From Craspedostauros australis (taxonomy: Eukaryota; Bacillariophyta; Bacillariophyceae; Mastogloiales; Achnanthaceae): DNA of 64,000 bases. Below are positions 9,832 to 20,165 of the stretch, piece after piece. The number at the start of each line of letters is the position of its first letter. Position 1 is the stretch's first letter. The position numbers and the translations under genes are program-made. The notes under the pieces are model-generated. The model saw only the letters and a list, made by a program, of their open reading frames with translations, did not search any database and had not been told where the DNA came from. The DNA lies in contig JAMXDE010000011.1 of the NCBI GenBank assembly GCA_026770025.1, forward strand, positions 2,232,001 through 2,296,000. Direction: 5' to 3'.

Positions 9832-12800
9832 ATGGCGACAACAGCGGGCGTTCCGCCACCCAACTGCACTGACGCGAATGAGGAACTGCAACGCATCGAA
9901 CTAGCGCTGTTAACTGTGTTTGCACCACCCGCGGTGGCCGCATCGCCAGCCGCAACGTCTCACCTGCCCGCGGAGCTGCTGTGGGTCAAGCAACGCCACC
10001 TGGCGGACAAGTACCTGACCAACTTCCAGGCCTCCACGGTGTCCTGGATGGTCTGCGATCGTCTGCTGTCGGAGGAACCGCCTGCCGCGCTGCTCTTTAA
10101 CAATGCCAGCCAGCAGCAGCATGTGCTAGCCAGCCTCAATCAGAGCCGTCGGTTCTTTGCGGCGCAGACCCTGCACACCAAGTGCAAGGCCGATGCGCAC
10201 CAGCTTCCCCCGGATGCGCGGCAGTCGCTGCGTGATTCGCTCTTCCATCATCTCACGCGCTGCGCCGCGACGGCCAACGGTGGGTACGACCCGCTCACGA
10301 ATCGCATCGCCATGTGCATTGCTGCGTTGGCGGTGCAGATGTCGTGGATGACGGTCGTCGACGATCTGTGCAAGACCGTGATCACCGATCCATCCAAGAC
10401 GAAGGTGGTGTCGCTGCTGCTCAAAGTCCTTCCCGAGGAATGCGCGTCGGATCGCTTGATCCTGGCGGATGAGAACGTGCGCTACAGCATGAGGGATCAC
10501 TTCGTGGCCACAGCGCCCAACGTCCTGCAGTTCCTGCACCAACTGTCGACGGTGCCTGGACAATCGCAAACGGACACCGTCGCCAACGTTTTCAAGATAT
10601 TCCACGTGTGGGTGCGCTTCGTGCCCCTGGATGCGCGCGTCATACTCCACACGCCGCTGCTGGAGATGGCCATCCATGGGTTGAAGCAAGCGGACTTGCT
10701 GGAGGTTTCGGCGGACGTCGTCGTGGAGATCCTTCGCATGTACCCCAGCCATCACAGCTCCAACCAGGATCTCATCCAGCGCATGATCCCGTTGCTGTCG
10801 CAGCTGCCGTTCGACACGGCATTGAGATCGGACGACGAGGACATCCTGCGGGCCTACTGCAGAGTCATCGTCGAGATGGGAGAATCCTACATGACCCTCA
10901 TCGTCTCCCACCGGGAGGATGCGGCGCAGCTCGTAGAGTGGGTTACGCAGTGCTCGCAAATCAAAGTCAAGGAGATCGCGCAGATGACGCTCCATTTCTG
11001 GTACCGCATGGTCATCGACCTGGAGGGGCTCGAGCCGTACGAGTACAGGCAGGATCTGGTGGACCGGTACACGCCGCATCTGCTTCGATTGATCGATATT
11101 TGCGCGCAGAGCTTGATGAGGTACCCGGAAGACATCATCACCTTGACCGATGACGAGTACGAGGACATTCAGCGCGATCGATTTTACGTGTCCGAAACGC
11201 TCGATGATTGCTGCCGGCTGCTGGGTGGCGATGTGGTCTTGCATCGCATCGGCCAATCTCTCACCAAGAGCTGCCAGGAGGCCTTGACGCTCAGCGCTGA
11301 CGAAGGATGGTTTGCGGTGGAATCATGCCTTTCCTGTATCATCTGCCTCAACCGATTCGTGCCCAGCGATGAAAAGCAGGTGCTGCCGCACTGCTTCGAT
11401 CTCGTTTCCAAGCTCCCGATGAACATCGAACCCCTGCGATACACCTGCAGCAAGATGATTGGCAAGTACGCCTCATGGCTTGCTGCGAACCCTATCATGC
11501 TGCAGCCGCTGTTGCCGTACCTGGCACAAGCCCTCTCCATGGCCAAGTGCGCCTCGGCCGCAGCAACCGCAATAAAGGAGCTGTGTCGATGTTCCAACGA
11601 ACACATTCGCCTGGCACAACCGGTACTGGCTTTGTACCAGCAATTCGTCACAGCGTCATCCAGCAGCAGTAGTGGTGGCAACCGCTTGGAACCGAAGGAC
11701 GAGTTGGAGCTTCTGGAAGGAGTCTGCGTTGCGATTTCACGTGAAGCCAAGTACGAAAGCAGCATGGATGTGGTGAAATCTCACGTGCACCAGATTGTCC
11801 AGCCGATCCAAAGCAGCATGGAGGCCATGGTGGTGGATCAGCGCACTGCCCCTCGTGATGTGATCGTGCAGATAGACCGGCTGACGGCAATCGTCATGCA
11901 TCTCAAGGTGGTGCCACCACCCGCCTCCGTTGCTGGCAGTACTGGCGCGGTCGCATTCACCAATCCTATCCTGGAAATCATGCAATCGACCTGGACGGTG
12001 CTGGAGAAGGTATCGGTCCGATTCCACGCCGACATCAACCTGGCGGAAAAGATCTGTCGGTTGCACAAGCATGCCATCCGGGCATGCGGTTCTTTGAATT
12101 ATGTGCCCATGCTGGATGCGCTGCTGCAGCAAATCAGCAAGAGCTACGGCGCCGGTCACCAATCGCCATACCTGTACCTCGCCAGTGTCTGCATCGCGGA
12201 ATACGGTCGCATGACGGCGTACACCCAGCGGCTGTTCGACATGACGTGCCATCTATCCACCACCACATTCTCCTTTCTGAAATCGCAGTCCGATCTCATC
12301 AACCACCCGGATATCGTGGAGGAGCTGTTTTACATGATGGGGCGGTTGATGTCGTACTGTCCCGATCCGTTGGTGATGAGCCCGTTGCTGCCGCAGCTGC
12401 TGCAATGCGCCACGGAGGGGATGAAGCTGGATCATCAGGATGCCAATCGGGGGACTTTGAATTTTGTGGAAAACGTCGTCACGTATGCGCTATCGCTGCG
12501 AGGCCAGTCCAAGCCACAGTGCGAGGCTGCCATGCACCAGGTGCTGATGAGCCAAGGTCCCTCGATCGTGCAGAGCATGTCCATGGCCTTGGTTGGCGAT
12601 ATTCCAGCGTACAGCCTGGAGCGCGGCCATGGTTCGATCTCCGGGGTCCTTTGGAAGCTCAATCTGCTGTTGCCCACGCAATCGCTACAATGGCTGCAAC
12701 ATGCATTGGCCCAGAGAAGTGCCCCCGCATCATCACCATCGCAGGCTGCGGTACCGGATCAATTCCGGGATGAATTCTTGGGTGCGATGAACAGTGGGTT

Positions 12801-12882
12801 GCCACGTGAAGATTTTAACTTGTCGGTTCGGGCCTTCGTCAGCGCCTGCCAACGACACAGGAAGACGCAGGGAAGGCAATAG
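9832..12882 (+). CDS. TNPO3: importin-beta family nuclear transport receptor, transportin-3/Mtr10/importin-13 type
   Basis: 1016 residues in one exon, close to the usual family length of 920-1000. The protein is an all-helical HEAT solenoid. The N-terminal Exportin-1/importin-beta-like region is visible as ANKWLT-like helices (KQRHLADKYLTNFQAST..W), then RRFFAAQTLHTKCKADAHQLP, SLRDSLFHHL and a family-typical ALAVQMSWMTVVDDL. TNPO3/Mtr10 receptors import SR-type splicing factors; IPO13 carries other cargoes, and the two cannot be separated safely here. There is no arginine-rich cargo or catalytic motif. It would act in the cytoplasm, nuclear pore and nucleus. The ATG context (AAG ATG GCG) is good and an in-frame stop lies upstream. 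Confidence 0.75.
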   Translation: MATTAGVPPPNCTDANEELQRIELALLTVFAPPAVAASPAATSHLPAELLWVKQRHLADKYLTNFQASTVSWMVCDRLLSEEPPAALLFNNASQQQHVLASLNQSRRFFAAQTLHTKCKADAHQLPPDARQSLRDSLFHHLTRCAATANGGYDPLTNRIAMCIAALAVQMSWMTVVDDLCKTVITDPSKTKVVSLLLKVLPEECASDRLILADENVRYSMRDHFVATAPNVLQFLHQLSTVPGQSQTDTVANVFKIFHVWVRFVPLDARVILHTPLLEMAIHGLKQADLLEVSADVVVEILRMYPSHHSSNQDLIQRMIPLLSQLPFDTALRSDDEDILRAYCRVIVEMGESYMTLIVSHREDAAQLVEWVTQCSQIKVKEIAQMTLHFWYRMVIDLEGLEPYEYRQDLVDRYTPHLLRLIDICAQSLMRYPEDIITLTDDEYEDIQRDRFYVSETLDDCCRLLGGDVVLHRIGQSLTKSCQEALTLSADEGWFAVESCLSCIICLNRFVPSDEKQVLPHCFDLVSKLPMNIEPLRYTCSKMIGKYASWLAANPIMLQPLLPYLAQALSMAKCASAAATAIKELCRCSNEHIRLAQPVLALYQQFVTASSSSSSGGNRLEPKDELELLEGVCVAISREAKYESSMDVVKSHVHQIVQPIQSSMEAMVVDQRTAPRDVIVQIDRLTAIVMHLKVVPPPASVAGSTGAVAFTNPILEIMQSTWTVLEKVSVRFHADINLAEKICRLHKHAIRACGSLNYVPMLDALLQQISKSYGAGHQSPYLYLASVCIAEYGRMTAYTQRLFDMTCHLSTTTFSFLKSQSDLINHPDIVEELFYMMGRLMSYCPDPLVMSPLLPQLLQCATEGMKLDHQDANRGTLNFVENVVTYALSLRGQSKPQCEAAMHQVLMSQGPSIVQSMSMALVGDIPAYSLERGHGSISGVLWKLNLLLPTQSLQWLQHALAQRSAPASSPSQAAVPDQFRDEFLGAMNSGLPREDFNLSVRAFVSACQRHRKTQGRQ

Positions 12883-13144
12883 GTATCATACTCGTGCTCT
12901 TATCTACCCGTACCAACTCGTATTGTACGTGGATGGTACAAGCACGATAGACAATGACGGAGATGCAAACGCAATGTTGATGGAGAGTATACTAGCATAC
13001 TATTGTAGAGTAGCCTTTGTACTAGTATCAGTGTGTATGGTACGAGTAAGAGTACTCGCAAAGTACTCCTAGTGTGTACAGTAAGATTAAATTGCTTTAA
13101 ATTGCTAGTACCTACGTATTATTGGCCTGCTGCCGCATGTTGTT

Positions 13145-15184
13145 CTATTTGGATGTTTGGGACGACTGTTGCTGAAGTTCGACGTCGCCGTCTTCGAAGT
13201 GTTCACCGCCCCATGAACCCTCCGGACGGTTCACCAGACGTTTCATCTCCTCGTCCAATTCCGGCAGGATCGTTGGCTGCGACGATGAATTCGATCCCGC
13301 GCCGTGTCCACCACCATGGCCGTCGCCCTTCTTGCTCTTGCCCATGAAGTTCATGATCATGGAACCGACGGCGACAGCGAGTCCGGTGAATTGAATGCCG
13401 TTCAAGGAGTGTCCGTAAAAGTAGATGGAGGCCACGAGCGTGGTGACCTTCCTTGCCAGGCCGATGATGCTGCAGGTGAGCGCGCCGAATTTGGCGATGG
13501 TGACGAAGATGAAGACCTGTCCCATGGCCCCGCTGATACCCAGCGCGACCAGTAGGAATCCCATGTCCTGGCACATCTGCAAGAAGATGTGGACTTGGTT
13601 GAGGATGACCAGCGAGATTCCAGCCAGGATGGTCTTGCCCAGCTGGATATTGTACATGAGGTCGAAGGGCTGGACGGAGTGGACGCTCATGAGCTTGTCC
13701 TCGTAGGCCCCCGTGCCGCCGTCGAAGCAGAGGGAGATGAAGAGAAGCACGATACCGAACATCTGCGATGAGCTATCAGTCTCGCTGTCTGTTGGTTGTG
13801 TGGCCTTCTTCTCCTTGCCACCGCCCATGAAGAGCGCAACTCCCATGACGATGAGGCAGACATTGAAGTATTTGCGGAGGGGATAACGCTTGCCCATGAG
13901 GGCTCCGAAGATCATGACGGGGACTGGTTTGCAGCTCTTGGCGAGCACCTGGATGGGGTAGATGACGTATCTGTGTGCGTGTGCGTGTTGTTGATGCGGG
14001 AGGATGCGAGACAGGTTTGGATGGGATGGCAGTAAAGCAAATGGCGGTTGCGGAAACCAAGGTGTGAGGGGTTGTTTTGGATTATGGCAGAGTCTGACGA
14101 CATGGATGCAAGATTTGCCGTACGCAAGTGCGTTCATGAAGTGATCCAGGTGATTGCGAGTGCACTGATGCGACTTGCATTCATGTCGGCGCCGGTATGG
14201 TGGATACGCACATGCATTAAAAAGGCGGACGAGAAAGGAAGCCAGGGACATATGACGAACGACAATGACGGCTCCGTTGCGAACCTACCTCAATGATCGC
14301 ACCGAACAGAAGGTGCTGCCCATGCTGGTGATTCCAAGTACGGCAAAACGCGCAGGCGGGATGGTGGTGGGCGTCTCTGCACGCACGTATCGACCGAAGG
14401 CTGCGGTGACCGTGTACAAGGACGATGTGACGAAGAGGAAGCTGAGCTCATGCAGTTTGCGGCCGCCGGAGGTTGTGTACTCCAGGAGCAGTCCGTAGCA
14501 CACGAAGGATGCCATGATGCCCAGAAAGCAGAAGAAGAGCCAAAATACGTCGTTTGATTTGGACAGGGGCTCATCTTCCACCACCGACTGTGATGACAGA
14601 AGGACGCGGCCCTCGTCGTCGTCGTCATCATCCTTCTTCGCGAAGATGGAATCATTTTCGGCATTCGATCTGTTGGCGATGTCTTTGATGTTGCCCTCGC
14701 TCTCCATGCGAGGCTGCGGGCTGATCAATGGGGTCATGCCAGCGGGGACATCATTCGACTCGCTCTCTTCCAGTTCGAGTGCCGACATCATGGCATCACG
14801 AGATTGGGCCTGCTCATTCTGCTGGACTCCTCCGCTCGTTCCGTTCTCCATGGCATCGGTCGCTGAGCTGTCGGCAGCCGCAATCGCAGCTGCAGGTTGC
14901 GCGAAGGCCAGGAGGTCATTCTCCGTCTCCTTTCCATTGCCTCCTGATGCAGGCGTTGTCGGTGGCTGTTGCTTCTTTTCCTGGTCTTTCTGCTGCTGCT
15001 GCTGATTTTGCTTTCCTTTCGGCTGCTGATCAGCCCCCTTCTTCTTGTTCCTTCTGTTGCGCTTTCTCCTGTTGCGTTTGCCATTGGAGCTGACACTGGA
15101 GCTGGCACTGCCACCAGCAGCAGGCGGCGTTGGATTTCCGGCTCCTCCCGCCGTGATCACCTGCACCTTCTTCTCGCTCTCCAT
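13145..15184 (-). CDS. SLC35B1: SLC35B1/HUT1-type nucleotide-sugar (or ATP/ADP) transporter, 2 exons
   Basis: Exons 15184-14289 and 13970-13145 join to 573 residues; the intron (AG|GTAGGT ... ACAG|A) splits an Arg codon and restores SLR|YVIYPIQVLAKSCKPVPVM, the signature of the UAA/SLC35B family. Then follow RYPLRKYFNVCLIVMGVALF, DGGTGAYEDKL, GQVFIFVTIAKFGALTCSII and RKVTTLVASI, all in the SLC35B1 order. Members sit in the ER or Golgi membrane and exchange UDP-sugars, or ATP for ADP. The first 230 or so residues are unusual: a long cytosolic tail with Gly/Ala, a Lys/Arg cluster (NGKRNRRKRNRRNKKK), Gln runs and an acidic patch. A start 24 codons further upstream (15256) is possible. The C-terminus (QTSK) lacks a clear KKxx retrieval signal. 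Confidence 0.85.
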
Positions 15185-16122
15185 GTTGCAAATGTCGCTG
15201 TCGCTGTTTCTATCTCTTTCTTGTTCACGTGGTGTAGTCGTATGGTAAGATACCACACGTAGCTGTCTCTGGGGAGGGAGAGAGAGAGAGTACTCAAGTC
15301 CGAGTTGCGTGATGTGATGTCCACCGTTCGTTCACACCGATTGTGGCAGGAACAGAAGCAAGGGCAGGGAGACTCTCGCAGTGATAGGCAGAGAATGAGT
15401 GGACGGAACTGCCTCTACAGTATCGTATCATAGATGGCTGGATCAATGGGCGCGCGTCCTTGGAAGTGTACCATACCACTGCAGATGGATGAATCCAGGC
15501 ATCAGTGGATGTGCGGATTGGTTTGTTGGTGGCAATGCCACGACGTTCCGCCACAATAGTCGTACGGTTCTCCGATCTGCCTCCACACAAAGGCTGATGG
15601 AGATTGCACAGCTCAACGGCTTGTTTTGCAAGGCGATGAAAATGAGGAAGAGATGACCGGATTGACTCCCGCGGGTCACAAATTGTTTTCTCGCTTTGAA
15701 GTTTGCATCATTCCCTCGTCTGTCCATACATGCGTCAATGCGCCAAACACGTCTCAACACTCGTGAATGAGGTGGCCCAACACTTCGCACAAAAACCAAC
15801 CAAGGCGAACAGCGACGAAAAAAGATTGCAATCGAAGATCCCATGGCATGTCGTGCACAACGAAAGCAGCTCACCAAGGAGCGAAGAGCGAAGCGGGCAC
15901 CAAGAAAAGGAAGAGGCCAAAGCGTTCTGCTACATCTGCCCACGCCGACAGCTGCGACAGCAACAACAACAACACGACGACGGTTTCAACACAATAGAGA
16001 GGCTGTCTCTTTCATTCATCTCTGACTGCCAACACAATTGAATTGCAGGAGGGTTCCCACAGAACTGGATTCCCGACAACACCCATACTACCAAGGTCAA
16101 CCACAGCAAGATCAACATCACC
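15185..16122. other. divergent promoter region of SLC35B1 and STI1
   Basis: About 940 bp with no supported gene. A short (GA)n run lies at 15278-15292 and a (CAA)n-like run at 15960-15975. Confidence 0.55.
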
Positions 16123-18184
16123 ATGTCTCCAACAGCTGACGAAGTAAGTTGGTCTGCAGCAGCCTTTGATCGCAGCAAACAAGTACTCGTGTTGGAATGG
16201 TCCTGTGGAAGCAAGTTCCTCGTTGTGCTGGATCTTGTTGTGGTGATTCGTGGATCGCAGCTCGTGCCATGCCATGTCGCGCTCCCGAGAGCATTCCACA
16301 ACATCAACGCCAGCACCAGCTCACTCATTCTCTCTTGCTTTCCGCCTTCCATTCTTCGCTCCCTCTATCCATCTCGTTTCATTGCAACATGATACAATAC
16401 AATGCAATATGTCGCACACTCAACTCATTCTCTATCCGTGTGCTCGTATCATAAAATAGTTCAAAGCCCTGGGCAACAAGGCGCTGCAGGCGGGCAACGT
16501 GTCGGAGGCAATTGAGCAGTACACGAAGGCCATCAACGCGGATGGCTCCAACCATGTCTACTACTCCAACCGCTCCGCTGCCTACCTCAAGAGCGGAGAT
16601 GCCAACAACGCCCTGGAGGATGCCAATGCCTGCATCGGCCTCAACCCAGGCTTCGCCAAGGGATACTCTCGCAAGGGTGCCGCCCTGCACTCCCTCAAGC
16701 GATTCAACGACTCCATCGCAGCCTACAATGACGGCCTGGCCAAGTTCCCAGGAGACGCTGGTCTCACGAAAGGTCTGCAGGATGTGCAGAGAGAGAAGGA
16801 GAATCCGGGAGGCACAGCGGCGGCAGGAGGAGCAGGCGGTGGTCTCTTCGGTCCGCAGATGATGGCGCAGATGGCAATGAACCCGCAGTTACGCCCGTAC
16901 CTCAATGACCCAGACATCATGGGCAAGATCAGTCTGCTCCAGAAGAACCCAAACCTCATGCCAACCATTATGAACGATCCAAAGATGATGGAATTCCTCG
17001 GAATCATGATGGGACAATCCCCGGGAGCAACTGGCGGCGCCACGGCAGAAGAAACGCCACCCACAACGACACCGCCCGCATCCACGTCCACGTCTGAAGC
17101 ACCCCCCAAGAAGCAGCAGGAGGAGAAGGCGCCCGAACCGATGGAGGTCGAGGAGGATCTCAGCGGCCTCAGTCCGGAGGAGCGCAAGAAGGCGGAAACG
17201 AAAAAGGCCGCAATCGCCAAGAAGATGGAAGGCAACGCACTTTACAAAGCAAAGAAGATGGATGAGGCCCTCGCTGCGTACGATGAGGCGATCGCCATCG
17301 ACCCCACCAACATGACCTTCGTCAACAACAAGTCGGCGGTGTACTTCACGCTAAAGGAGTGGGACACGTGCATCGAGCACTGCCTCAAGGCCGTCGAGAT
17401 TGGCAAGGCGAACCAGGCACCGTACGAGGACCGCGCGAAGGCCCTCGCCCGCTGCGCCAAGGCGTACCAAAAGAAGAAGGACCTCGTCAACGCCATCGAA
17501 TACTGCAACCTCGCCCAGCTCGAGTACTACGACAAGGGCACGCAGCGCTTGCTCAAGACGCTCGAGCTGGAGAAGCGAAAGGCCGACACGCTGGCCTACC
17601 AGGACGATGAGAAGGCAGAAGAGGCGAAGCAGCGCGGAAACGAACACTTCCGCAACAAGGACTGGGGCGAAGCCGTCAAGGAGTACGAAGATGCCGTCAA
17701 GCGCGCGCCCAAGAACGCTCCCATCCGCAACAACCTCAGCGCTGCCCTGTGCAAGATCATGGATTTCTCAGGAGCGAAGAGAGAAATCGAAAAGGCCATC
17801 GAGCTGGATCCACAGTACGTCAAGGCGTGGGCGCGCAAGGGTGACATCGAGACAGTCCTGAAGGAGTACCACAAGGCCCTGGAATCCTACAAGAAAGGTC
17901 TGGAGCTGGATAACACCAACACCACATGCTCGCAGGGTCTCCGCAAGGTCACGCAATTGATCAACTACGGCAGACAGAACATGACGGAGGAGCAAAAGAA
18001 GGGGCAGGCGGCGCGCGCCATGGACGATCCAGAAATCCGAAACATCCTCACCGATCCTGTCATCCAGCAGGTGCTCAGAGATTTCAACGAGAATCCAAAC
18101 GCCGCCCAGCAGGCCATGCTCGACGTCGGTGTCCGGGCGAAGATCAACAAGCTCATTGCTGCGGGCGTCATCGAAACTCGTTAG
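16123..18184 (+). CDS. STI1: HSP70-HSP90 organising co-chaperone STI1/HOP, 2 exons
   Basis: A 21-nt first exon encodes MSPTADE (16123-16143); a 316-nt intron (GTAAGT...ATAG) leads to FKALGNKALQAG at 16460, giving 581 residues. The join rebuilds the invariant STI1 N-terminus. Domains in order: TPR1 (about 8-110), DP1 with NPQLRPYLNDPDIM (about 145-190), a Pro/Thr/Glu-rich linker, TPR2A (about 255-380), TPR2B (about 390-500), and DP2 with DPEIRNILTDPVIQQVL near the C-terminus. The TPR domains bind the C-terminal EEVD tails of HSP70 and HSP90, so the protein passes clients between the two chaperones in the cytosol. Without the tiny exon the apparent start at 16499 would cut into TPR1. Confidence 0.95.
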
Positions 18185-18675
18185 GGTGCAAGTGAAGTGC
18201 AGTCTTCGGTACATATGTACGTACGTCCGCATGCATGCATGCACGTTTGGGTCAATGCAGCACAGCCAATTTGCAGCACAACTCCATGAGAGCACATCAC
18301 AACTGGACACGATGGATCACACAGACAAAGCAGACATACGGTAGATGCAAAGAGCAATGGAGATGCAACCTTCAAGCTATGCTTGGGACAGGCCTCTTTG
18401 TTGTGTATTTGTGTGTAAGTAGAAGTAGGAAAGAGACTACCAGTGAATCATCGTAGAGTTTGGAAGAGCGGATCAGCGTGCACATTTGTATTGTCGCTCG
18501 TCATGGAAGGGAGGAGTGAAGCGGAGTGGCTGCAGGCAGGTTACGTGTACATAATCAAACTAGAGGAACTGCGCCGAGGTTGAGTTGTTACAATATCGGC
18601 AAATGACCCATTACACGATATCCCAGAGAACTCGAATGACTTCAAAGTTGAATTACATAAGTTTTTATTATTTCT

Positions 18676-18865
18676 ACCGTAGCTTAAATGGGAATGTGAA
18701 ATCGTATTCATAATTCACCGCAGCTTTTAATCAGTACTTTCTAACATGAGCTGCCACAAACTGGAACAAGCCATTCAACTGTGATAGTATAATACTATAC
18801 GATGTTTAATCCCACCGCAGCAAATATTGAATACTCTGCATGATTCTAACCTATTTCCGTAGCTT
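18676..18865 (+). repeat. four dispersed copies of a CCG(T/C)AGCTT-like motif in AT-rich DNA
   Basis: ACCGTAGCTT at 18676-18685, ACCGCAGCTT at 18717-18726, ACCGCAGC at 18814-18821 and TCCGTAGCTT at 18856-18865, all on the plus strand and flanked by TTTAAT/TATT-rich sequence. They may be remnants of an old repeat. No coding capacity was seen. Confidence 0.3.
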
Positions 18866-19956
18866 CTATTATATTCTATTATGAATAGTCCATGCTCAAT
18901 GTAGGCGCTTGTATTTCTCGCAAAACGAAATCAACCTTCTTGCTCCTCCCTTATCTGTGGAATCGTGCTTTCTGGTGGCTGAGACTCAGCTCGACGTTGA
19001 GCTGTGGATGGTGCAAAACGAACAGATCGGTTGCTGTCAAAGATCTGCCTCTTTCAGTTTGACTCGTCTGTTGCGGACGGAGCAGATAGGTACCTGTTCC
19101 ATTCTATTCAGTGTTATAATGCAATATTGAAGAATAGGATGTATTGACAGTGTTTGGAAAGGGGTGTTGAGCACAGCAGAGGAGAGTACCCTTGTGTGGT
19201 GCAGTACGTCACATGACCACCATCATCGCCGTCGCCGTCGCCACCGTCGTCATTGTTGTTCGTTGAGAAACCCAAACGTGCCAAACGTGGAATCGCAAAC
19301 GCCCACGAAAACGTGCCGATTCTTCCACATCCGCAGCCAACCGCTGCCATCCATGACAAGGATGACGTTGGTCGTCATCGGCGTGACACCAAGAACCGCA
19401 CGAACATCCTGGAAATAGTGCGTTGCTGACGTGAGTATTTTGTCCGTGTCACATTCGTGTCGCATGTTGAAACGATGTTCGGGCCAATCCAAGACCAGAG
19501 CGCGAATCACGGTTTGGCAACGGAGAACGGCACGAGTGGTTGGCCGAACTGCCTCGCGCAAAACTCCACAAGTCCACACACACACTCGTACAGGAAAACT
19601 GTGGAAAGGCGAAGAGACACCAAGACGGAATGGAGCTTTTTGCGCGCCAAGAAGAGAGGACGTCCCCTGCGCGATCAACCAAACCGTCCTCGTGTGCGTG
19701 GTGGTTGCCTCTCCCTTTCATCTCTTCCGCGCTTCAATTGATCTTTCCTCCCTTCGGTTGGCATCTGTGTTTGTGTCTGCGTTTGCGTTTGCATCCACGT
19801 TGCATGACAATCATCACACGATCACCATCGTCGGACTGGCACAATCGTTAAGTGCTATCCATGAACGGCATCGTCAGTGACGAAGGAGGCAGTAGGGTCC
19901 ACGTCGTTGCAACGCAAGAGCGAGCAGAACAATCAGAGCGAAGTTGAGCACACTCC

Positions 19957-20036
19957 ATTCAAGTGCATTCAAGTGCATTCAAGTGCATTGAGGTGCAGTG
20001 AGGGGCAGTGAGGTGCAGTGAAGTGCATTGAAGCAC
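19957..20036 (+). repeat. 10-bp tandem repeat, about 8 units
   Basis: Units of the form ATTCAAGTGC / AGTGAGGTGC, regular at 10 bp, ending about 130 bp upstream of the ankyrin-gene ATG. The first three units are identical and later ones drift. Confidence 0.8.
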
Positions 20037-20052
20037 AACCAGCAAAGTGGAG

Positions 20053-20100
20053 CACAAGTTGCATCACAAGTTGCATCACAAGTTGCATCACAAGTTGCAT
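20053..20100 (+). repeat. 12-bp tandem repeat, 4 perfect units
   Basis: Four exact copies of CACAAGTTGCAT directly follow the 10-bp array, 66 bp before the ATG of the ankyrin-type gene, so probably in its 5' UTR or core promoter. Confidence 0.85.
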
Positions 20101-20165
20101 CAAGCTGAGCATCCCATAATCCTCCGTCCTCCAAACTGCGATCCACAAGTCGTGAAGTGCGAACC

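Larger units (their letters stand above)
18185..20165. other. gene-poor region, about 2 kb
   Basis: No ORF here has a domain or a good splice structure. The part from about 18540 to 18900 is AT-rich; the last 200 bp before the next gene are tandem repeats. An inverted repeat CAGCTC-N6-GAGCTG lies at 18987-19004. Confidence 0.5.

Noticed and set aside
10126..11256. 376-codon minus-strand ORF opposite the transportin gene
   Set aside because: Shadow frame; the plus strand has a coherent importin solenoid over the whole length.
16499..18184. STI1 starting at the ATG at 16499
   Set aside because: It would remove the first helix of TPR1; the 21-nt exon at 16123 restores the conserved N-terminus.
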